Source: a virus. From it: 24,365 bases of DNA. Where the stretch lies: positions 1 through 24,365 of the IMG/VR virus record IMGVR_UViG_3300042691_008185. One strand, written 5' to 3'. The position numbers and the translations under genes were made by a program. Under the pieces are notes generated by a model. It saw nothing but the letters and a program-made list of their open reading frames with translations, searched no databases and had not been told where the DNA came from. Shown piece by piece: positions 12,503-20,736 of this stretch (positions are counted from its first letter, which is position 1; each line of letters starts with the position of its first letter).

Positions 12503-13631
12503 GCTTCTTAAACTAACCAATCGTAAGAAGGTAGTACAAGGTGGGACAAGTGCTGGTAAGACATACGCTATTTTGCCAATCCTTATTGACAAAGCAGCTA
12601 AGACACCACGTTTAGTGATAACGGTTGTTGCCGAGTCAATTCCTGCGGTTCGGAATGGGGCTGTGAGGATATTCCAAGATGTAATGCATGACACTAACAG
12701 GTGGATTGAAGACCATTGGAGGGCCAACCCCATGGAATATAAGTTCAGCAACGGCTCAATTATTCAGTTCACTTCATTCGATACGCAAGGCAAAGCCAAA
12801 GCAAGCGGCAAACGTGACATCCTATTTATCAATGAAGCAAATCATATTTCATTCGAGATTGCTGATGCTTTAATGGTAAGGTCTAATGAAATATGGATTG
12901 ACTTCAACCCCGACAATGAGTTCTGGGCACACACAGAGGTAGTAACAGAAACTAACTCTGATTTCATAATACTTACCTACCACGATAATGAAGCCATACC
13001 ACCCGAAATAAAGAAGGAGTTAGAGCTAAAGCAAGAGAAAGCAAAGACATCCGACTATTGGGCCAATTGGTGTAAGGTGTATATTGATGGCCAAATAGGT
13101 ACTTTGCAAGGTGCTATCTTTCAAAATTGGAGGGTCGGTGAATTTGACAGTTCATTGCCTCATGTTTATGGCTTGGATTTTGGGTTTAGTAATGACCCAG
13201 ATTCTCTTATAAAGGTAGCCGTCGACAAAAAAAGAAATCTAATCTATGCTCAAGAAATATTCTATAAGACAGGAAATTCAACTGAACAACTAATCCAACT
13301 ACTAAGAACAAACGTGCTACCTAGCAACTCACTAATAGTAGCAGACAGCGCCGACCCTAGAACTATCAATGACTTACGAATAAAGAACTTGAACGCAATG
13401 CCAGCGACCAAAGGACCAGACAGCGTAAGGAATGGAATAAAGCGAATACAAGATTATGAAATAGTGGTTACTTCTGACTCATTAAACTTAATCAAGGAAC
13501 TACGCAACTATGTTTGGCATGATAAGCGGTCAGAGATGCCAATCGACGCCTTTAATCATCAGATAGACCCTTTACGATATGCATTTGATAAATTAGTTCC
13601 GCAATCTTCACTTTATATTTCTGGAATGTGA
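12474..13631 (+). CDS. terL: Terminase large subunit
   Basis: The product (385 aa) is the DNA-packaging motor ATPase and nuclease. Walker A is GGTSAGKT (23-30), Walker B is ILFINEANHI (116-125, Glu121 as catalytic base), and SFDTQGKAKASGKR just before it is a typical adenine/coupling stretch. The RNase-H-like nuclease domain follows: HVYGLDFGFSNDPDS (Asp235) and SLIVADSADPRTI (second acidic site), with DAFNHQIDPLRYA as the conserved C-terminal segment. It belongs to the PBSX-like group. It sits between the small subunit and portal genes. Confidence 0.95.
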   Translation: MFRRTTSINKLLKLTNRKKVVQGGTSAGKTYAILPILIDKAAKTPRLVITVVAESIPAVRNGAVRIFQDVMHDTNRWIEDHWRANPMEYKFSNGSIIQFTSFDTQGKAKASGKRDILFINEANHISFEIADALMVRSNEIWIDFNPDNEFWAHTEVVTETNSDFIILTYHDNEAIPPEIKKELELKQEKAKTSDYWANWCKVYIDGQIGTLQGAIFQNWRVGEFDSSLPHVYGLDFGFSNDPDSLIKVAVDKKRNLIYAQEIFYKTGNSTEQLIQLLRTNVLPSNSLIVADSADPRTINDLRIKNLNAMPATKGPDSVRNGIKRIQDYEIVVTSDSLNLIKELRNYVWHDKRSEMPIDAFNHQIDPLRYAFDKLVPQSSLYISGM

Positions 13632-13632
13632 T

Positions 13633-13663
13633 TACATTTGCAATTAAAAATATATTAGTTTTG
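13633..13663 (+). promoter_or_regulatory. Tandem -7 boxes before the portal gene
   Basis: TACATTTG (13633-13640) and TAGTTTTG (13656-13663) both match TAnnTTTG. The second ends 5 bases before the portal ATG (TTTTGCAGACATG), which predicts an mRNA with almost no leader. The TTTG of the first box lies 15 bases upstream of the second and could double as its -33 box, though the spacing is short. Confidence 0.5.
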
Positions 13664-13668
13664 CAGAC

Positions 13669-14940
13669 ATGAATTTATATCAACGTATAAAATCGGCAGT
13701 CACTACCAAAGGAATGACAATGCCATTGACCGAACGCGATAGAAGGGTAATTTGGCAATTCTTAGGCGGATGGATGCCGTTGAACTTTCAGAATAACTTT
13801 ATCAATCAAGTAAATGCTGGTTACTCACAGAATGTTGATGTTTATGCAATCGTAAAAAAAATAACCGATGTTTCTAAGTCTATACCTTGGATAATTGAAA
13901 AGAAACTAAACAACGGCACTTGGAAACAATTAGAAGATACAACCGTTCATGAGTTGATGTATTCACCTAACAATGCAAAAGGATATACATGGAACGATAT
14001 AGAAGAACAAACATTGCTTTACTTACTTATAACTGGGAATACTTATCTAGTAGGTAACACGCAGTTTAATTCGTCATTGATAGAGGAACTCGATGTGTTA
14101 CCTACGCAATCCGTTAACATCCTCAATCGCAATTCTGACTTCTTTTTACCACTATTAGAATACCAATTCAGCTATGGTTCAAGTGCTAGGATATACAGCA
14201 AGAATGACTTATGCCATATCAAGTTCTTTAATCCTAACTTAGAAAGATATTACTATGGACTTTCACCTATTCAAGTGGCAGCTAATGTTGTTCATGTAGG
14301 CAATGAGAGATGGGAGGCAGATGCCTCAATCCTATCAAATAGGGGCGTTAGTGGTATTATTGGCGATAAGTCACAGCTACCAATGACATCAGATGAAGCG
14401 CAAGTTGTTGATGACTCGCTAAAGGGTAGAATAGGAGGCTCACATAAATATGGTGGTATAATTGTAAGCAATAAAGACTTAACCTATACCAACATTGCAA
14501 TGAGTAGCGCGGACTTAGAGTTACTTAAAAAAGGAGTTGTAACAACTAGGACATTATGCAATGTTATGGGTTTAGATAGCTCACTATTTAATGACCCAGA
14601 CAATAAGACTTATAACAATAGGTTAGAAGCAGAGAAAGCAATGTATACTAATTGCATCATTCCTTTATCTGATAAAATGAGTGAAGCTTACACATCATTT
14701 ATTTGCAAAAATCATTTTCCAAATCAGAATGTAAGAATGCGTCAAGACTTTAGTAAGGTGGAATGCCTGCAAGAAAACCTAAAAGAAAAGGCTCAAATAC
14801 TTCAAGACTTCAAGACTAAAGGCATTTATACGGCAAATGAGGTGCGTCAAAAGATGGGAGAATCGAAAAGCGACGACCCAAATGCAGATATTTTAATCAT
14901 AAACACCACGGCCGTTGAAAATATTTCTACAACGAATTAA
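13669..14940 (+). CDS. Portal protein, HK97 family
   Basis: The product (423 aa) has the HK97-type portal pattern. An N-terminal segment (NAGYSQNVDVYAIVKKITDVSKSIPW) is followed by the tail-proximal hydrophobic and aromatic region (EEQTLLYLLITGNTYLVG), a LPTQSVNI strand, the H-IKFFNPN..YYYGLSPIQVAANVV segment and the wing/crown part with GGIIVSNKDLTY. The C-terminal region ends in KGIYTANEVRQKMG, a common portal ending. It forms the dodecameric ring through which DNA enters the head. It is placed correctly between terminase and protease. Confidence 0.9.
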   Translation: MNLYQRIKSAVTTKGMTMPLTERDRRVIWQFLGGWMPLNFQNNFINQVNAGYSQNVDVYAIVKKITDVSKSIPWIIEKKLNNGTWKQLEDTTVHELMYSPNNAKGYTWNDIEEQTLLYLLITGNTYLVGNTQFNSSLIEELDVLPTQSVNILNRNSDFFLPLLEYQFSYGSSARIYSKNDLCHIKFFNPNLERYYYGLSPIQVAANVVHVGNERWEADASILSNRGVSGIIGDKSQLPMTSDEAQVVDDSLKGRIGGSHKYGGIIVSNKDLTYTNIAMSSADLELLKKGVVTTRTLCNVMGLDSSLFNDPDNKTYNNRLEAEKAMYTNCIIPLSDKMSEAYTSFICKNHFPNQNVRMRQDFSKVECLQENLKEKAQILQDFKTKGIYTANEVRQKMGESKSDDPNADILIINTTAVENISTTN

Positions 14941-14956
14941 AAAAAGATTAATTTTG
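14924..14956 (+). promoter_or_regulatory. Candidate promoter before the 26-codon gene and protease
   Basis: TAATTTTG at 14949-14956 matches TAnnTTTG; TTTC (14924-14927) lies 21 bases upstream as a possible -33 box. The box ends 5 bases before the ATG at 14962 (TTTTGTAGCGATG), giving a near-leaderless transcript. Confidence 0.45.
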
Positions 14957-14961
14957 TAGCG

Positions 14962-15042
14962 ATGAAAACGAAATCGAAAGGCGAATTAGATGCTATTATC
15001 AAGCAAACGGAAGTTAAAAAAGGTAAAATAGTGAAGAAATGA
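14962..15042 (+). CDS. 26-residue basic peptide, coupled to the protease gene
   Basis: A short frame starts with ATG directly after a -7 box and ends with TGA overlapping the protease ATG (ATGA at 15039-15042). The peptide (MKTKSKGELDAII..., ending KKGKIVKK) has nine lysines in 26 residues. Its placement after a promoter and its stop/start overlap suggest it is translated, either as a head peptide or as a leader that opens translation of the protease. No family can be assigned at this size. Confidence 0.5.
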   Translation: MKTKSKGELDAIIKQTEVKKGKIVKK

Positions 15043-15956
15043 GTATAAAGTCGGTATATTTTCCAAATAAAGAGTTCAGCACAAAGAGTGAGTTGATTGA
15101 GGCTATCGTAAAGGATGAGACTAAAATCAAAGCATTAAAAAAGGCCGAAGTTATCTACTCACACGAACGCAATCACATTTCAGCTATCAACTTAAAGCTA
15201 AAGGCGAATGCAACTAAAGCCCTTACTATTGAAGATGGTTACATTTACCCTGTTATATCTACAACTAATTACATGGACTCGCACGGTGACGTTCACATCA
15301 ATGGGTGCTTCAAGAAGACCGTACAAGAGCAACAGGGAAAAATACTATACTGCAAGAATCACGAAATAAGAGTAGGCTCAATCATTGCATGGCAGTCAGA
15401 TGTTGAGATGATGATTAGCACATTGGCATTTAGTGAGCTTGGAAAAGACTATGCTGGCAATACTGAATGTTTGATTTTTAAGATTGACAAAGAAGCCATT
15501 GCAGATGATGAAGCAGAAGACATCATTGAGAAAAACAGACCAGTTCAGAATAGCATAAGAATGCAGTATGTGACATTCTTTACTTGCATAGACGATAAAA
15601 GACCCGAATACAAAGAGTACAAAGCTAATTGGGACAAATATTATCCTTTCATTGCTAATAAAGAGGTAGCAGATGCAGAGGGTTATTTTTGGGCCGTTAC
15701 TGAATTAAAGATTAGAGAGGAAGGTTCAATGGTTGTTAAAGGTAGCAACGATGCAACGCCGATATTACAGATACCAGAGCCCGAAGAAGAATGTTCTAAC
15801 TGTGGTGAAACTATGATGGGAGACTACTGTAGTGGATGTGGAACGCCAAGAAAGAAAACAAGTGCGCCGTCAGTTGACACGCAAGTTGATATAGAAGCCG
15901 CGAAAGCACTAAAGAAAAAAGAATTTTTTATTAATTTAATCCAATCAAAAAAATGA
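15039..15956 (+). CDS. Prohead maturation protease with C-terminal zinc ribbon
   Basis: Residues about 60-230 resemble HK97-type prohead serine proteases (U35/S78-like): TTNYMDSHGDVHINGCFKK is the common D-x-x-G-D-x-x-x-x-G entry motif. LYCKNHEI follows (His108), then VQNSIRMQY (Ser172, at the nucleophile place) and WAVTELKIREEGSMVV (the late Glu-x-Ser-x-V strand). Beyond it lies a four-cysteine zinc ribbon CSNCGETMMGDYCSGCG (252-268) and a helical tail. Prohead proteases trim the capsid delta domain before expansion. The zinc ribbon is not usual for the family. It overlaps the capsid gene by ATGA and the small peptide gene before it by 4 bases. Confidence 0.8.
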   Translation: MSIKSVYFPNKEFSTKSELIEAIVKDETKIKALKKAEVIYSHERNHISAINLKLKANATKALTIEDGYIYPVISTTNYMDSHGDVHINGCFKKTVQEQQGKILYCKNHEIRVGSIIAWQSDVEMMISTLAFSELGKDYAGNTECLIFKIDKEAIADDEAEDIIEKNRPVQNSIRMQYVTFFTCIDDKRPEYKEYKANWDKYYPFIANKEVADAEGYFWAVTELKIREEGSMVVKGSNDATPILQIPEPEEECSNCGETMMGDYCSGCGTPRKKTSAPSVDTQVDIEAAKALKKKEFFINLIQSKK

Positions 15957-17257
15957 CAAAGTTTGAAAAGTTCCTTGAAGTAAAAGGAATCACATCGGCT
16001 CAATTTGCCGATAAAAGTGCCGAAGATATGGCAGGGTTATACAATGAGTATAACGATGCAACTACTAAGGCATTAGAGGAAGCAGTATCGAAAAGCGCAA
16101 GCAAAGAGGATATTGAGTCTTTAAAGAGTGAAATTGCAGAGGCTCAAAAAGAGCAGATGAAGCAATTGAACGCTACATTAAAGCAGTATGGTTTAGCTAT
16201 CGAAAAGTTAAACAAGAACAATGTTGACAGAAGCTTATCTAGCAATGCATCTTCAATCAAAGAAGCGTTATCTAGCGAAGAAAACAAAGCTAAATTAAGC
16301 GCATTGAAAGGTCTTAACAAAGGTAGCGCAGAGCAATCAGGCATTACTTTTGAGATTAAAGCAGCAGGAACGATGTTAGAATCAACTAACATTTCAGGTG
16401 GTAACGTACCAGTTGAGCAACGTATCGCAGGTCTTAACTTAATCGCTACACGCCGTGTTCGTTTGATGGACTTATTCGCTAAGGGCGCAGCTAGTTCAAA
16501 CATCATCTCATGGGTATATCAAGCTAACCGCGATGGTTCAGCAGGTGGAACAGCAGAAGGTGACACTAAGAACCAAATCGATTTTGACTTAGTAGTGGCT
16601 TCGCAAGCAGTTGTTAAGCGTACAGCTTTCATCAAAGTATCAACAGAAATGTTAGATGATATCGACTTTATCGAGTCTGAAATCCGTAACGAGTTGTTGA
16701 GATTGTTATTGTTAGATGTTGAAGGTACTTCATATTCAGGTAATGGAACAGCGCCAGCAATGAATGGAATCCGTACGGTTGCAACAGCATTCGCAGCGGG
16801 AACATTTGCAGCGACAGTTGACAATGCAAACGAAGCAGACGTATTAACGGTTGCAATGAACCAAATCGCATTGGCAAATCAAGAAGCACCAAACGCTATC
16901 TTGATGAATCCAAGTGACATCACTAAGTTGAAGCTTTACAAAGTGTCGGCTACTGACAGACGTTACATTGACAGATTAATGTTCATCGGAGAAACTCTAA
17001 CTTTGGATGGCGTTCCAATGATTGCAACTACATTAGTGACTGCAGGTACTTACTTAGTAGGTAATTTCAACATGGCTACATTGTACCAAAAAGAAGCGGT
17101 AACAATCAACATGGGTCTTGATGGTAATGACTGGACTAAGAACTTGCGTACAATCATTGCAGAGTGGAGAGGTGCATTAGTAACTAAGAACAATGACAGA
17201 ACAGCATTTGTAAAAGGTACATTTGCGACTGACATTGCAGCATTAGAAACAGCTTAA
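15953..17257 (+). CDS. Major capsid protein, HK97 fold
   Basis: The product (434 aa) has an N-terminal coiled-coil delta/scaffold-like region (about 30-105, rich in E, K, A, Q) followed by the HK97-type capsid core. The core includes SGGNVPVEQRIAGLNL, ATRRVRLMDLF, KVSTEMLDDIDFIESEIRNELLR (spine helix), DVEGTSYSGNGTAPAMNGI and ILMNPSDITKLKLYK. It ends in GALVTKNNDRTAFVKG. The protease gene directly before it probably removes the delta region. Codon choice is the least AT-rich of the window, as expected for a highly expressed structural gene. Confidence 0.92.
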   Translation: MTKFEKFLEVKGITSAQFADKSAEDMAGLYNEYNDATTKALEEAVSKSASKEDIESLKSEIAEAQKEQMKQLNATLKQYGLAIEKLNKNNVDRSLSSNASSIKEALSSEENKAKLSALKGLNKGSAEQSGITFEIKAAGTMLESTNISGGNVPVEQRIAGLNLIATRRVRLMDLFAKGAASSNIISWVYQANRDGSAGGTAEGDTKNQIDFDLVVASQAVVKRTAFIKVSTEMLDDIDFIESEIRNELLRLLLLDVEGTSYSGNGTAPAMNGIRTVATAFAAGTFAATVDNANEADVLTVAMNQIALANQEAPNAILMNPSDITKLKLYKVSATDRRYIDRLMFIGETLTLDGVPMIATTLVTAGTYLVGNFNMATLYQKEAVTINMGLDGNDWTKNLRTIIAEWRGALVTKNNDRTAFVKGTFATDIAALETA

Positions 17258-17259
17258 TC

Positions 17260-17448
17260 ATGGCTAAGAAAGTAGAAAAAGAAACTCAAACCGCTTCAAT
17301 AGAGGCGGTTGAGTTCTCTCAATCAACTGAAATAGTAATCGTTGAGGTTGTTGAGGCGTTCAAAGGTTTAGAAGTAGGCATGAAGTTAGAAGTATCTACT
17401 AACATCGCCGAAATATTGACACACAAAAAACTAGTAAAAGTATTGTAA
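17260..17448 (+). CDS. Small head-associated hypothetical protein (62 aa)
   Basis: It starts two bases after the capsid stop codon and ends one base before the connector gene. The N-terminal 25 residues are polar; the rest (EIVIVEVVEAFKGLEVGMKLEVSTNIAEILTHKKLVKVL) looks like a small barrel or SH3-like fold. Short proteins at this position are common in HK97-type phages and are usually head decoration or joining proteins, but the sequence alone does not decide. Confidence 0.65.
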   Translation: MAKKVEKETQTASIEAVEFSQSTEIVIVEVVEAFKGLEVGMKLEVSTNIAEILTHKKLVKVL

Positions 17449-17449
17449 A

Positions 17450-17953
17450 ATGAGTTACATTGTATCATTAGCAGATTTTGAAACTGGCACTACAGCCATT
17501 GCAACAGATAACTTCACAGAAGCGGAGTTAGAAACGGCTATTGATACTTATGAAACATCAATTCTTTATGAGCTGTTAGGCGTTGAGTTATGCGATTTAT
17601 TCTTAGATAGCATTGATGACCAAGCGCCAACAGAGCAAAGATTTATAGATATTTTTTACCCATGGTTTAAGGACATAGATGGGGAGTTGGTTCAATCATT
17701 AGGCATCCCTAAGATGTTAGTAAAGTGGATATTCTTTTTTTATGTTCGTCAGCAAAGCCAAGTGAATACTATTTCGGGCAATGAGCAGTCTGAAAGCAGT
17801 ATAAACTATTTTAGCAAGATGGGTTACGCAACCTTAGTAAATGAATACAACCAATGTATTAGCACCTTTAAGGCGATTAGAAAATACATTGAGGCTAACA
17901 AAAATACTTATCCTGAATACAAGGGAATAGATAAAGATTACATCTCATTATAA
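17450..17953 (+). CDS. Head-tail connector protein, DUF6712-like
   Basis: The product (167 aa) is mainly helical, with FTEAELETAIDTYETSILYELLGVELCDLFL near the start, LVKWIFFFYVRQQSQVNTISGNEQ in the middle and an end with YNQCISTFKAIRKYIEAN. This arrangement resembles the DUF6712 / gp6-like connector proteins of Bacteroidota phages, which bind under the portal and close the head. The position after capsid and the small protein fits. Overlaps the next gene by one base. Confidence 0.65.
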   Translation: MSYIVSLADFETGTTAIATDNFTEAELETAIDTYETSILYELLGVELCDLFLDSIDDQAPTEQRFIDIFYPWFKDIDGELVQSLGIPKMLVKWIFFFYVRQQSQVNTISGNEQSESSINYFSKMGYATLVNEYNQCISTFKAIRKYIEANKNTYPEYKGIDKDYISL

Positions 17954-18627
17954 TGACAACACACGAACACATCCAAGCTATTATAAACACTATTGATGGA
18001 ACTATCAAAGTGACATCTGTGGATGTAATTAGTTCGGGTTTATATCGTATGAATACAAGTAAAACACTATGGGCAACTGTAGGTAATTTACTCGGAGCGT
18101 ACAAGATTACTGATGTAGTTGAGAACGCAAGCATAACGGTAAAGTCAAATGTTGCATTGAGTGCAGGTAGTTACTCTTTACGATTACCATTCTTTTATTA
18201 TGGTACTTTTTTGGACACCAACAAGGAGTTGATGAAAAAGAAAAATGCCAACGATAAGTTACCTTTCATTTACCTTCACTTGAATGCTCCAGAGGTGTAT
18301 GCTTCTGAAATGGATTTGGTGGACTATGAAAGCGATTGTGCTATTTATTTCATGGCTAACTGCGACCCTAAAGATTGGTTAACGGGTGACCATTACACCA
18401 ATGCTATTAAACCGATGAAATCGGCGGTGAGGCAGTTCATGATTGCCTTATCAAATTATGCTCAAGCAAACGCATCATACAACATTACTTTTGTGGAGAA
18501 TGACTTTGTAAACTTTGGAGATGTTATCGAGAAGGGTATTGATAAAAAGATATTTTCAGATAATATTTCGGGAGTTGAATTGTTGATTAAGATTCCATTC
18601 AATAAGTGTTTGATATGTTGCAATTAA
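17953..18627 (+). CDS. Hypothetical head-tail joining / tail terminator candidate
   Basis: The 224-residue protein has no motif I recognise. Its N-terminal half is strand-rich (GTIKVTSVDVISSGLYRM; ITVKSNVALSAGSYSLRLPFFYYGTF), while the second half reads like a tail-terminator-type alpha/beta fold (PFIYLHLNAPEVYASEMDLVDYESDCAIYFMANC, then a helix KPMKSAVRQFMIALSNY). It ends in a cysteine-rich tail (KCLICCN). Located between connector and tail tube, it most likely joins head to tail. This is inference from gene order. Confidence 0.55.
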   Translation: MTTHEHIQAIINTIDGTIKVTSVDVISSGLYRMNTSKTLWATVGNLLGAYKITDVVENASITVKSNVALSAGSYSLRLPFFYYGTFLDTNKELMKKKNANDKLPFIYLHLNAPEVYASEMDLVDYESDCAIYFMANCDPKDWLTGDHYTNAIKPMKSAVRQFMIALSNYAQANASYNITFVENDFVNFGDVIEKGIDKKIFSDNISGVELLIKIPFNKCLICCN

Positions 18628-18652
18628 TTATTAACTAAAAAAATTAAATAAC

Positions 18653-19612
18653 ATGAGTGCATTATGTTCTTGCGGTGTAAGCTTACAAAATACAGGCACA
18701 CCGAATTGCATTCCAGTATTTGGAGTGACAAAACAACTGATTCTCGTTCCATTAATTGCGAACGATGGAACAGAAAATTCAATAGACCCGACAGACACTT
18801 TAGATAGTGCTTATGTAACGGCGTTGATAAATCAAGCAGACGATTCAAAGAGATGGTATCCTGTAGGCCCATTGAAGAATGTTGCTGGTGAGCGTGCTGA
18901 TGCGTTGATGGAAACTTTCGAAGATGGTTCAAAGGTATTCATCCGTCAAGGTGTTAGAAGCTTTACAGGCTTAGTTCTTAAAGGCGGTCCAGAGTTACTC
19001 AATCAGTTAAACTCAAACAGATGTTCATCGTTTGGGGCTTACATGATTGACTCAAATGGATCGTTGTACGGAAAAGTAAAGAATGACGATGGTATGCTTT
19101 ATCCTGTAGAGATACAAGCTGATTCATTCTACAACAAGTTGATGTTTACCACCGACACTACTATTCAAAAGATTATGATTTCTTTTGAGTTTGGTATCGA
19201 CGAAAAAGACGAAGACTTGAGAATGATTTTATCTTCATCATTTACAGGGGTAAATCTTGCGAATGTGAAAGGTTTGATTAACACTTACTACAAAGGTGTA
19301 GCAATCGGAACAACGTCAATCGTAGTTGATATTTTCAACAAGTATGGTGACTTTGTAAATGGTTCACCAGTTGAGGGATTACAGACCGCTGACTTTGTTA
19401 GTTCTGATTCAGCAACTACCGGTAAGGTGTATGACATCACAGATAATTCTGATGTTACAATTTCTTCTGTAGCTGAAAGCACAACTCAATTAGGTAGATA
19501 CACACTTTCAATGTCAAGTGGCATCACAGTTGGTGATGACTTACAGATTCTTGTAAAGAAGAATGGCCTTGATGGTAGTACTATGTTGGGTACTATTGTT
19601 ACCGCAGTTTAA
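18653..19612 (+). CDS. Probable major tail tube protein
   Basis: The 319-residue product starts with a cysteine-bearing segment (CSCGVSLQNTGTPNC, 5-19) that I associate with conserved proteins of Bacteroidota phages. A strand-rich body follows (RWYPVGPLKNVAGERADALMETFEDG; FIRQGVRSFTGLVLKGGPELL). The last 100 residues look like an added Ig-like domain (TSIVVDIFNKYGDFVNGSPVEGL...GRYTLSMSSGI). Position between joining gene and tape measure, size, and a strong terminator behind it support the main tail tube subunit. Confidence 0.65.
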   Translation: MSALCSCGVSLQNTGTPNCIPVFGVTKQLILVPLIANDGTENSIDPTDTLDSAYVTALINQADDSKRWYPVGPLKNVAGERADALMETFEDGSKVFIRQGVRSFTGLVLKGGPELLNQLNSNRCSSFGAYMIDSNGSLYGKVKNDDGMLYPVEIQADSFYNKLMFTTDTTIQKIMISFEFGIDEKDEDLRMILSSSFTGVNLANVKGLINTYYKGVAIGTTSIVVDIFNKYGDFVNGSPVEGLQTADFVSSDSATTGKVYDITDNSDVTISSVAESTTQLGRYTLSMSSGITVGDDLQILVKKNGLDGSTMLGTIVTAV

Positions 19613-19640
19613 AGATGTTTCTGATAGTTTGATTTGTTTG

Positions 19641-19673
19641 AAAGCCCTTGCAGAAATGTGAGGGCTTTTTTTT
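19641..19673 (+). terminator. Rho-independent terminator after the tail tube gene
   Basis: AAAGCCCT (19641-19648) pairs with AGGGCTTT (19661-19668) around a 12-base loop, and eight T's run from 19666 to 19673. The last T is also the first base of the next -7 box. It would set high expression of upstream structural genes apart from the genes that follow. Confidence 0.85.
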
Positions 19674-19680
19674 ATATTTG
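19673..19680 (+). promoter_or_regulatory. -7 box directly behind the terminator
   Basis: TATATTTG matches TAnnTTTG and ends 4 bases before the ATG at 19685 (TATATTTGCAGCATG). No clear TTTG is at the usual -33 spacing. It predicts a near-leaderless mRNA for the tail-assembly genes. Confidence 0.5.
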
Positions 19681-19684
19681 CAGC

Positions 19685-19858
19685 ATGGATAATCGCAAAA
19701 TGATAACTATTGACGGCTATAAGTTTGAAGTCAATACAATAGGAAAATACACAGAAAATCAGTTTCGTGAGGCGTTTAAGGACTTACCAAACTTTCATTG
19801 GCAAAATGCGTACAGACAAATCAAGAAAGAGTTTGCTAAGTTGAATGTGGAGTCTTGA
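19685..19858 (+). CDS. Small tail-region hypothetical protein (57 aa)
   Basis: I place the start at ATG 19685, directly after the -7 box. An in-frame TTG at 19634 would read through the terminator hairpin and is not credible. The product (MDNRKMITIDGYKFEVN...) has a short strand pair, then ENQFREAFKDLPNFHWQNAYRQIKKEF, a helical region with aromatic residues. Function unknown. It overlaps the next gene by 14 bases. Confidence 0.65.
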   Translation: MDNRKMITIDGYKFEVNTIGKYTENQFREAFKDLPNFHWQNAYRQIKKEFAKLNVES

Positions 19859-20309
19859 GGCCATAGCAAAAAAAGTATTAAAGCTAAATGAAACGGATGC
19901 GCTAAAGGTAGTAACTGGCAATCGTTCTATTCAGTTTGAAGCGTTGAGGCTCAATCGTCAAGTTCAGTTATACGAAAAGGGTGTTGATGTAGATGGTCGC
20001 ACATTGCGTTCAGTCTATGCAAGAGGTGCTTCTGTTTATTCGCCGAATACTGAATTTATAAAGCGTGAAAAAGGCCAACCAATAAACAGAGTAACGCTAA
20101 GAGATACAGGCGCATTCTACAGCACATTTAAAGTGAAGACTATTGCGAATGGTGATTTGGTTATTGATGCCAACACTATTAAGGATGGCGAAGACTTGCA
20201 AGATAATTTCGGAATAGTTATCGGATTGACTCAAGAATCAAAAGATGTATTAAGGGAAAAGGCGAAGCCAATAATTATGACGTATGTTAAGAGTAAAATT
20301 TTACAATAG
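19845..20309 (+). CDS. Tail completion-like protein
   Basis: The 154-residue product contains VTLRDTGAFYSTFKVKTIANGDLVIDA, which resembles the L-x-D-T-G-x-L-x-x-S signature of HK97 gp10-like or tail-completion proteins. A long N-terminal helix region comes before it and FGIVIGLTQESKDVLREKAKPIIMTYV after it. Such proteins sit at the head-tail interface. Here the gene follows the tail tube instead of preceding it, so the assignment is moderate. It overlaps both neighbours. Confidence 0.5.
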   Translation: MWSLEAIAKKVLKLNETDALKVVTGNRSIQFEALRLNRQVQLYEKGVDVDGRTLRSVYARGASVYSPNTEFIKREKGQPINRVTLRDTGAFYSTFKVKTIANGDLVIDANTIKDGEDLQDNFGIVIGLTQESKDVLREKAKPIIMTYVKSKILQ

Positions 20310-20736
20310 CATTGACACCATGCCTACATTTAATTACTTAAAGGTAGTTGATGAAGATGATATTAAATTCATGGCTAAAAAGCGTGGGTTGTTTGGCAAT
20401 TATGAAAAGGCATTTGAGGCTATTCAGAGGCAGTTAGTTGATAGGTTTGGACTATCTGAATCATTCATTGAAATAATCGAGCTACAGAAAGAAATTATAG
20501 CGTTAAAATGCGAGGTAGCAATAACTGGAGATAAGTTTAATAATACTTTTATTCGCATTCATGAGGATGAGTTGAAAAAAAAGTTAGAACAAAAATCTTT
20601 GAAATCAAATGAATTGAAGATATTAATTGAGAAATGGATTGGATTTAAGTTAAATTTGCACGAATTAAGTGTATCTGAATGGTTCAGTTATCTGCATCAG
20701 TATTCAGAGTTTAATAAGCAAAATAATAAGGAATAA
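20284..20736 (+). CDS. Tail assembly chaperone candidate
   Basis: The 150-residue product lies directly before the tape measure gene, where tail assembly chaperones are encoded in most siphoviruses, and the stop overlaps the tape measure ATG (TAATG). It begins MLRVKFYNSIDTMPTFNYLK and is mainly helical (EKAFEAIQRQLVDRFGLSESFIEIIELQKEIIALK). I chose ATG 20284, which overlaps the previous gene by 26 bases; ATG 20320 is possible but would remove the conserved-looking strand. No slippery heptamer for a frameshifted second product is obvious. Confidence 0.5.
   Translation: MLRVKFYNSIDTMPTFNYLKVVDEDDIKFMAKKRGLFGNYEKAFEAIQRQLVDRFGLSESFIEIIELQKEIIALKCEVAITGDKFNNTFIRIHEDELKKKLEQKSLKSNELKILIEKWIGFKLNLHELSVSEWFSYLHQYSEFNKQNNKE

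Noticed and set aside
12464-12751. 95-codon antisense frame over the terminase junction
   Set aside because: The terminase subunits have clear motifs on the plus strand; the reverse product has none.
16144-16892. Several antisense frames opposite the capsid gene
   Set aside because: The forward frame is clearly a capsid protein; the reverse frames are by-products of its codon usage and have no recognisable content.
19634-19684. TTG start for the 57-residue tail gene
   Set aside because: Translation would cross the terminator hairpin and the promoter box; ATG 19685 is better placed.
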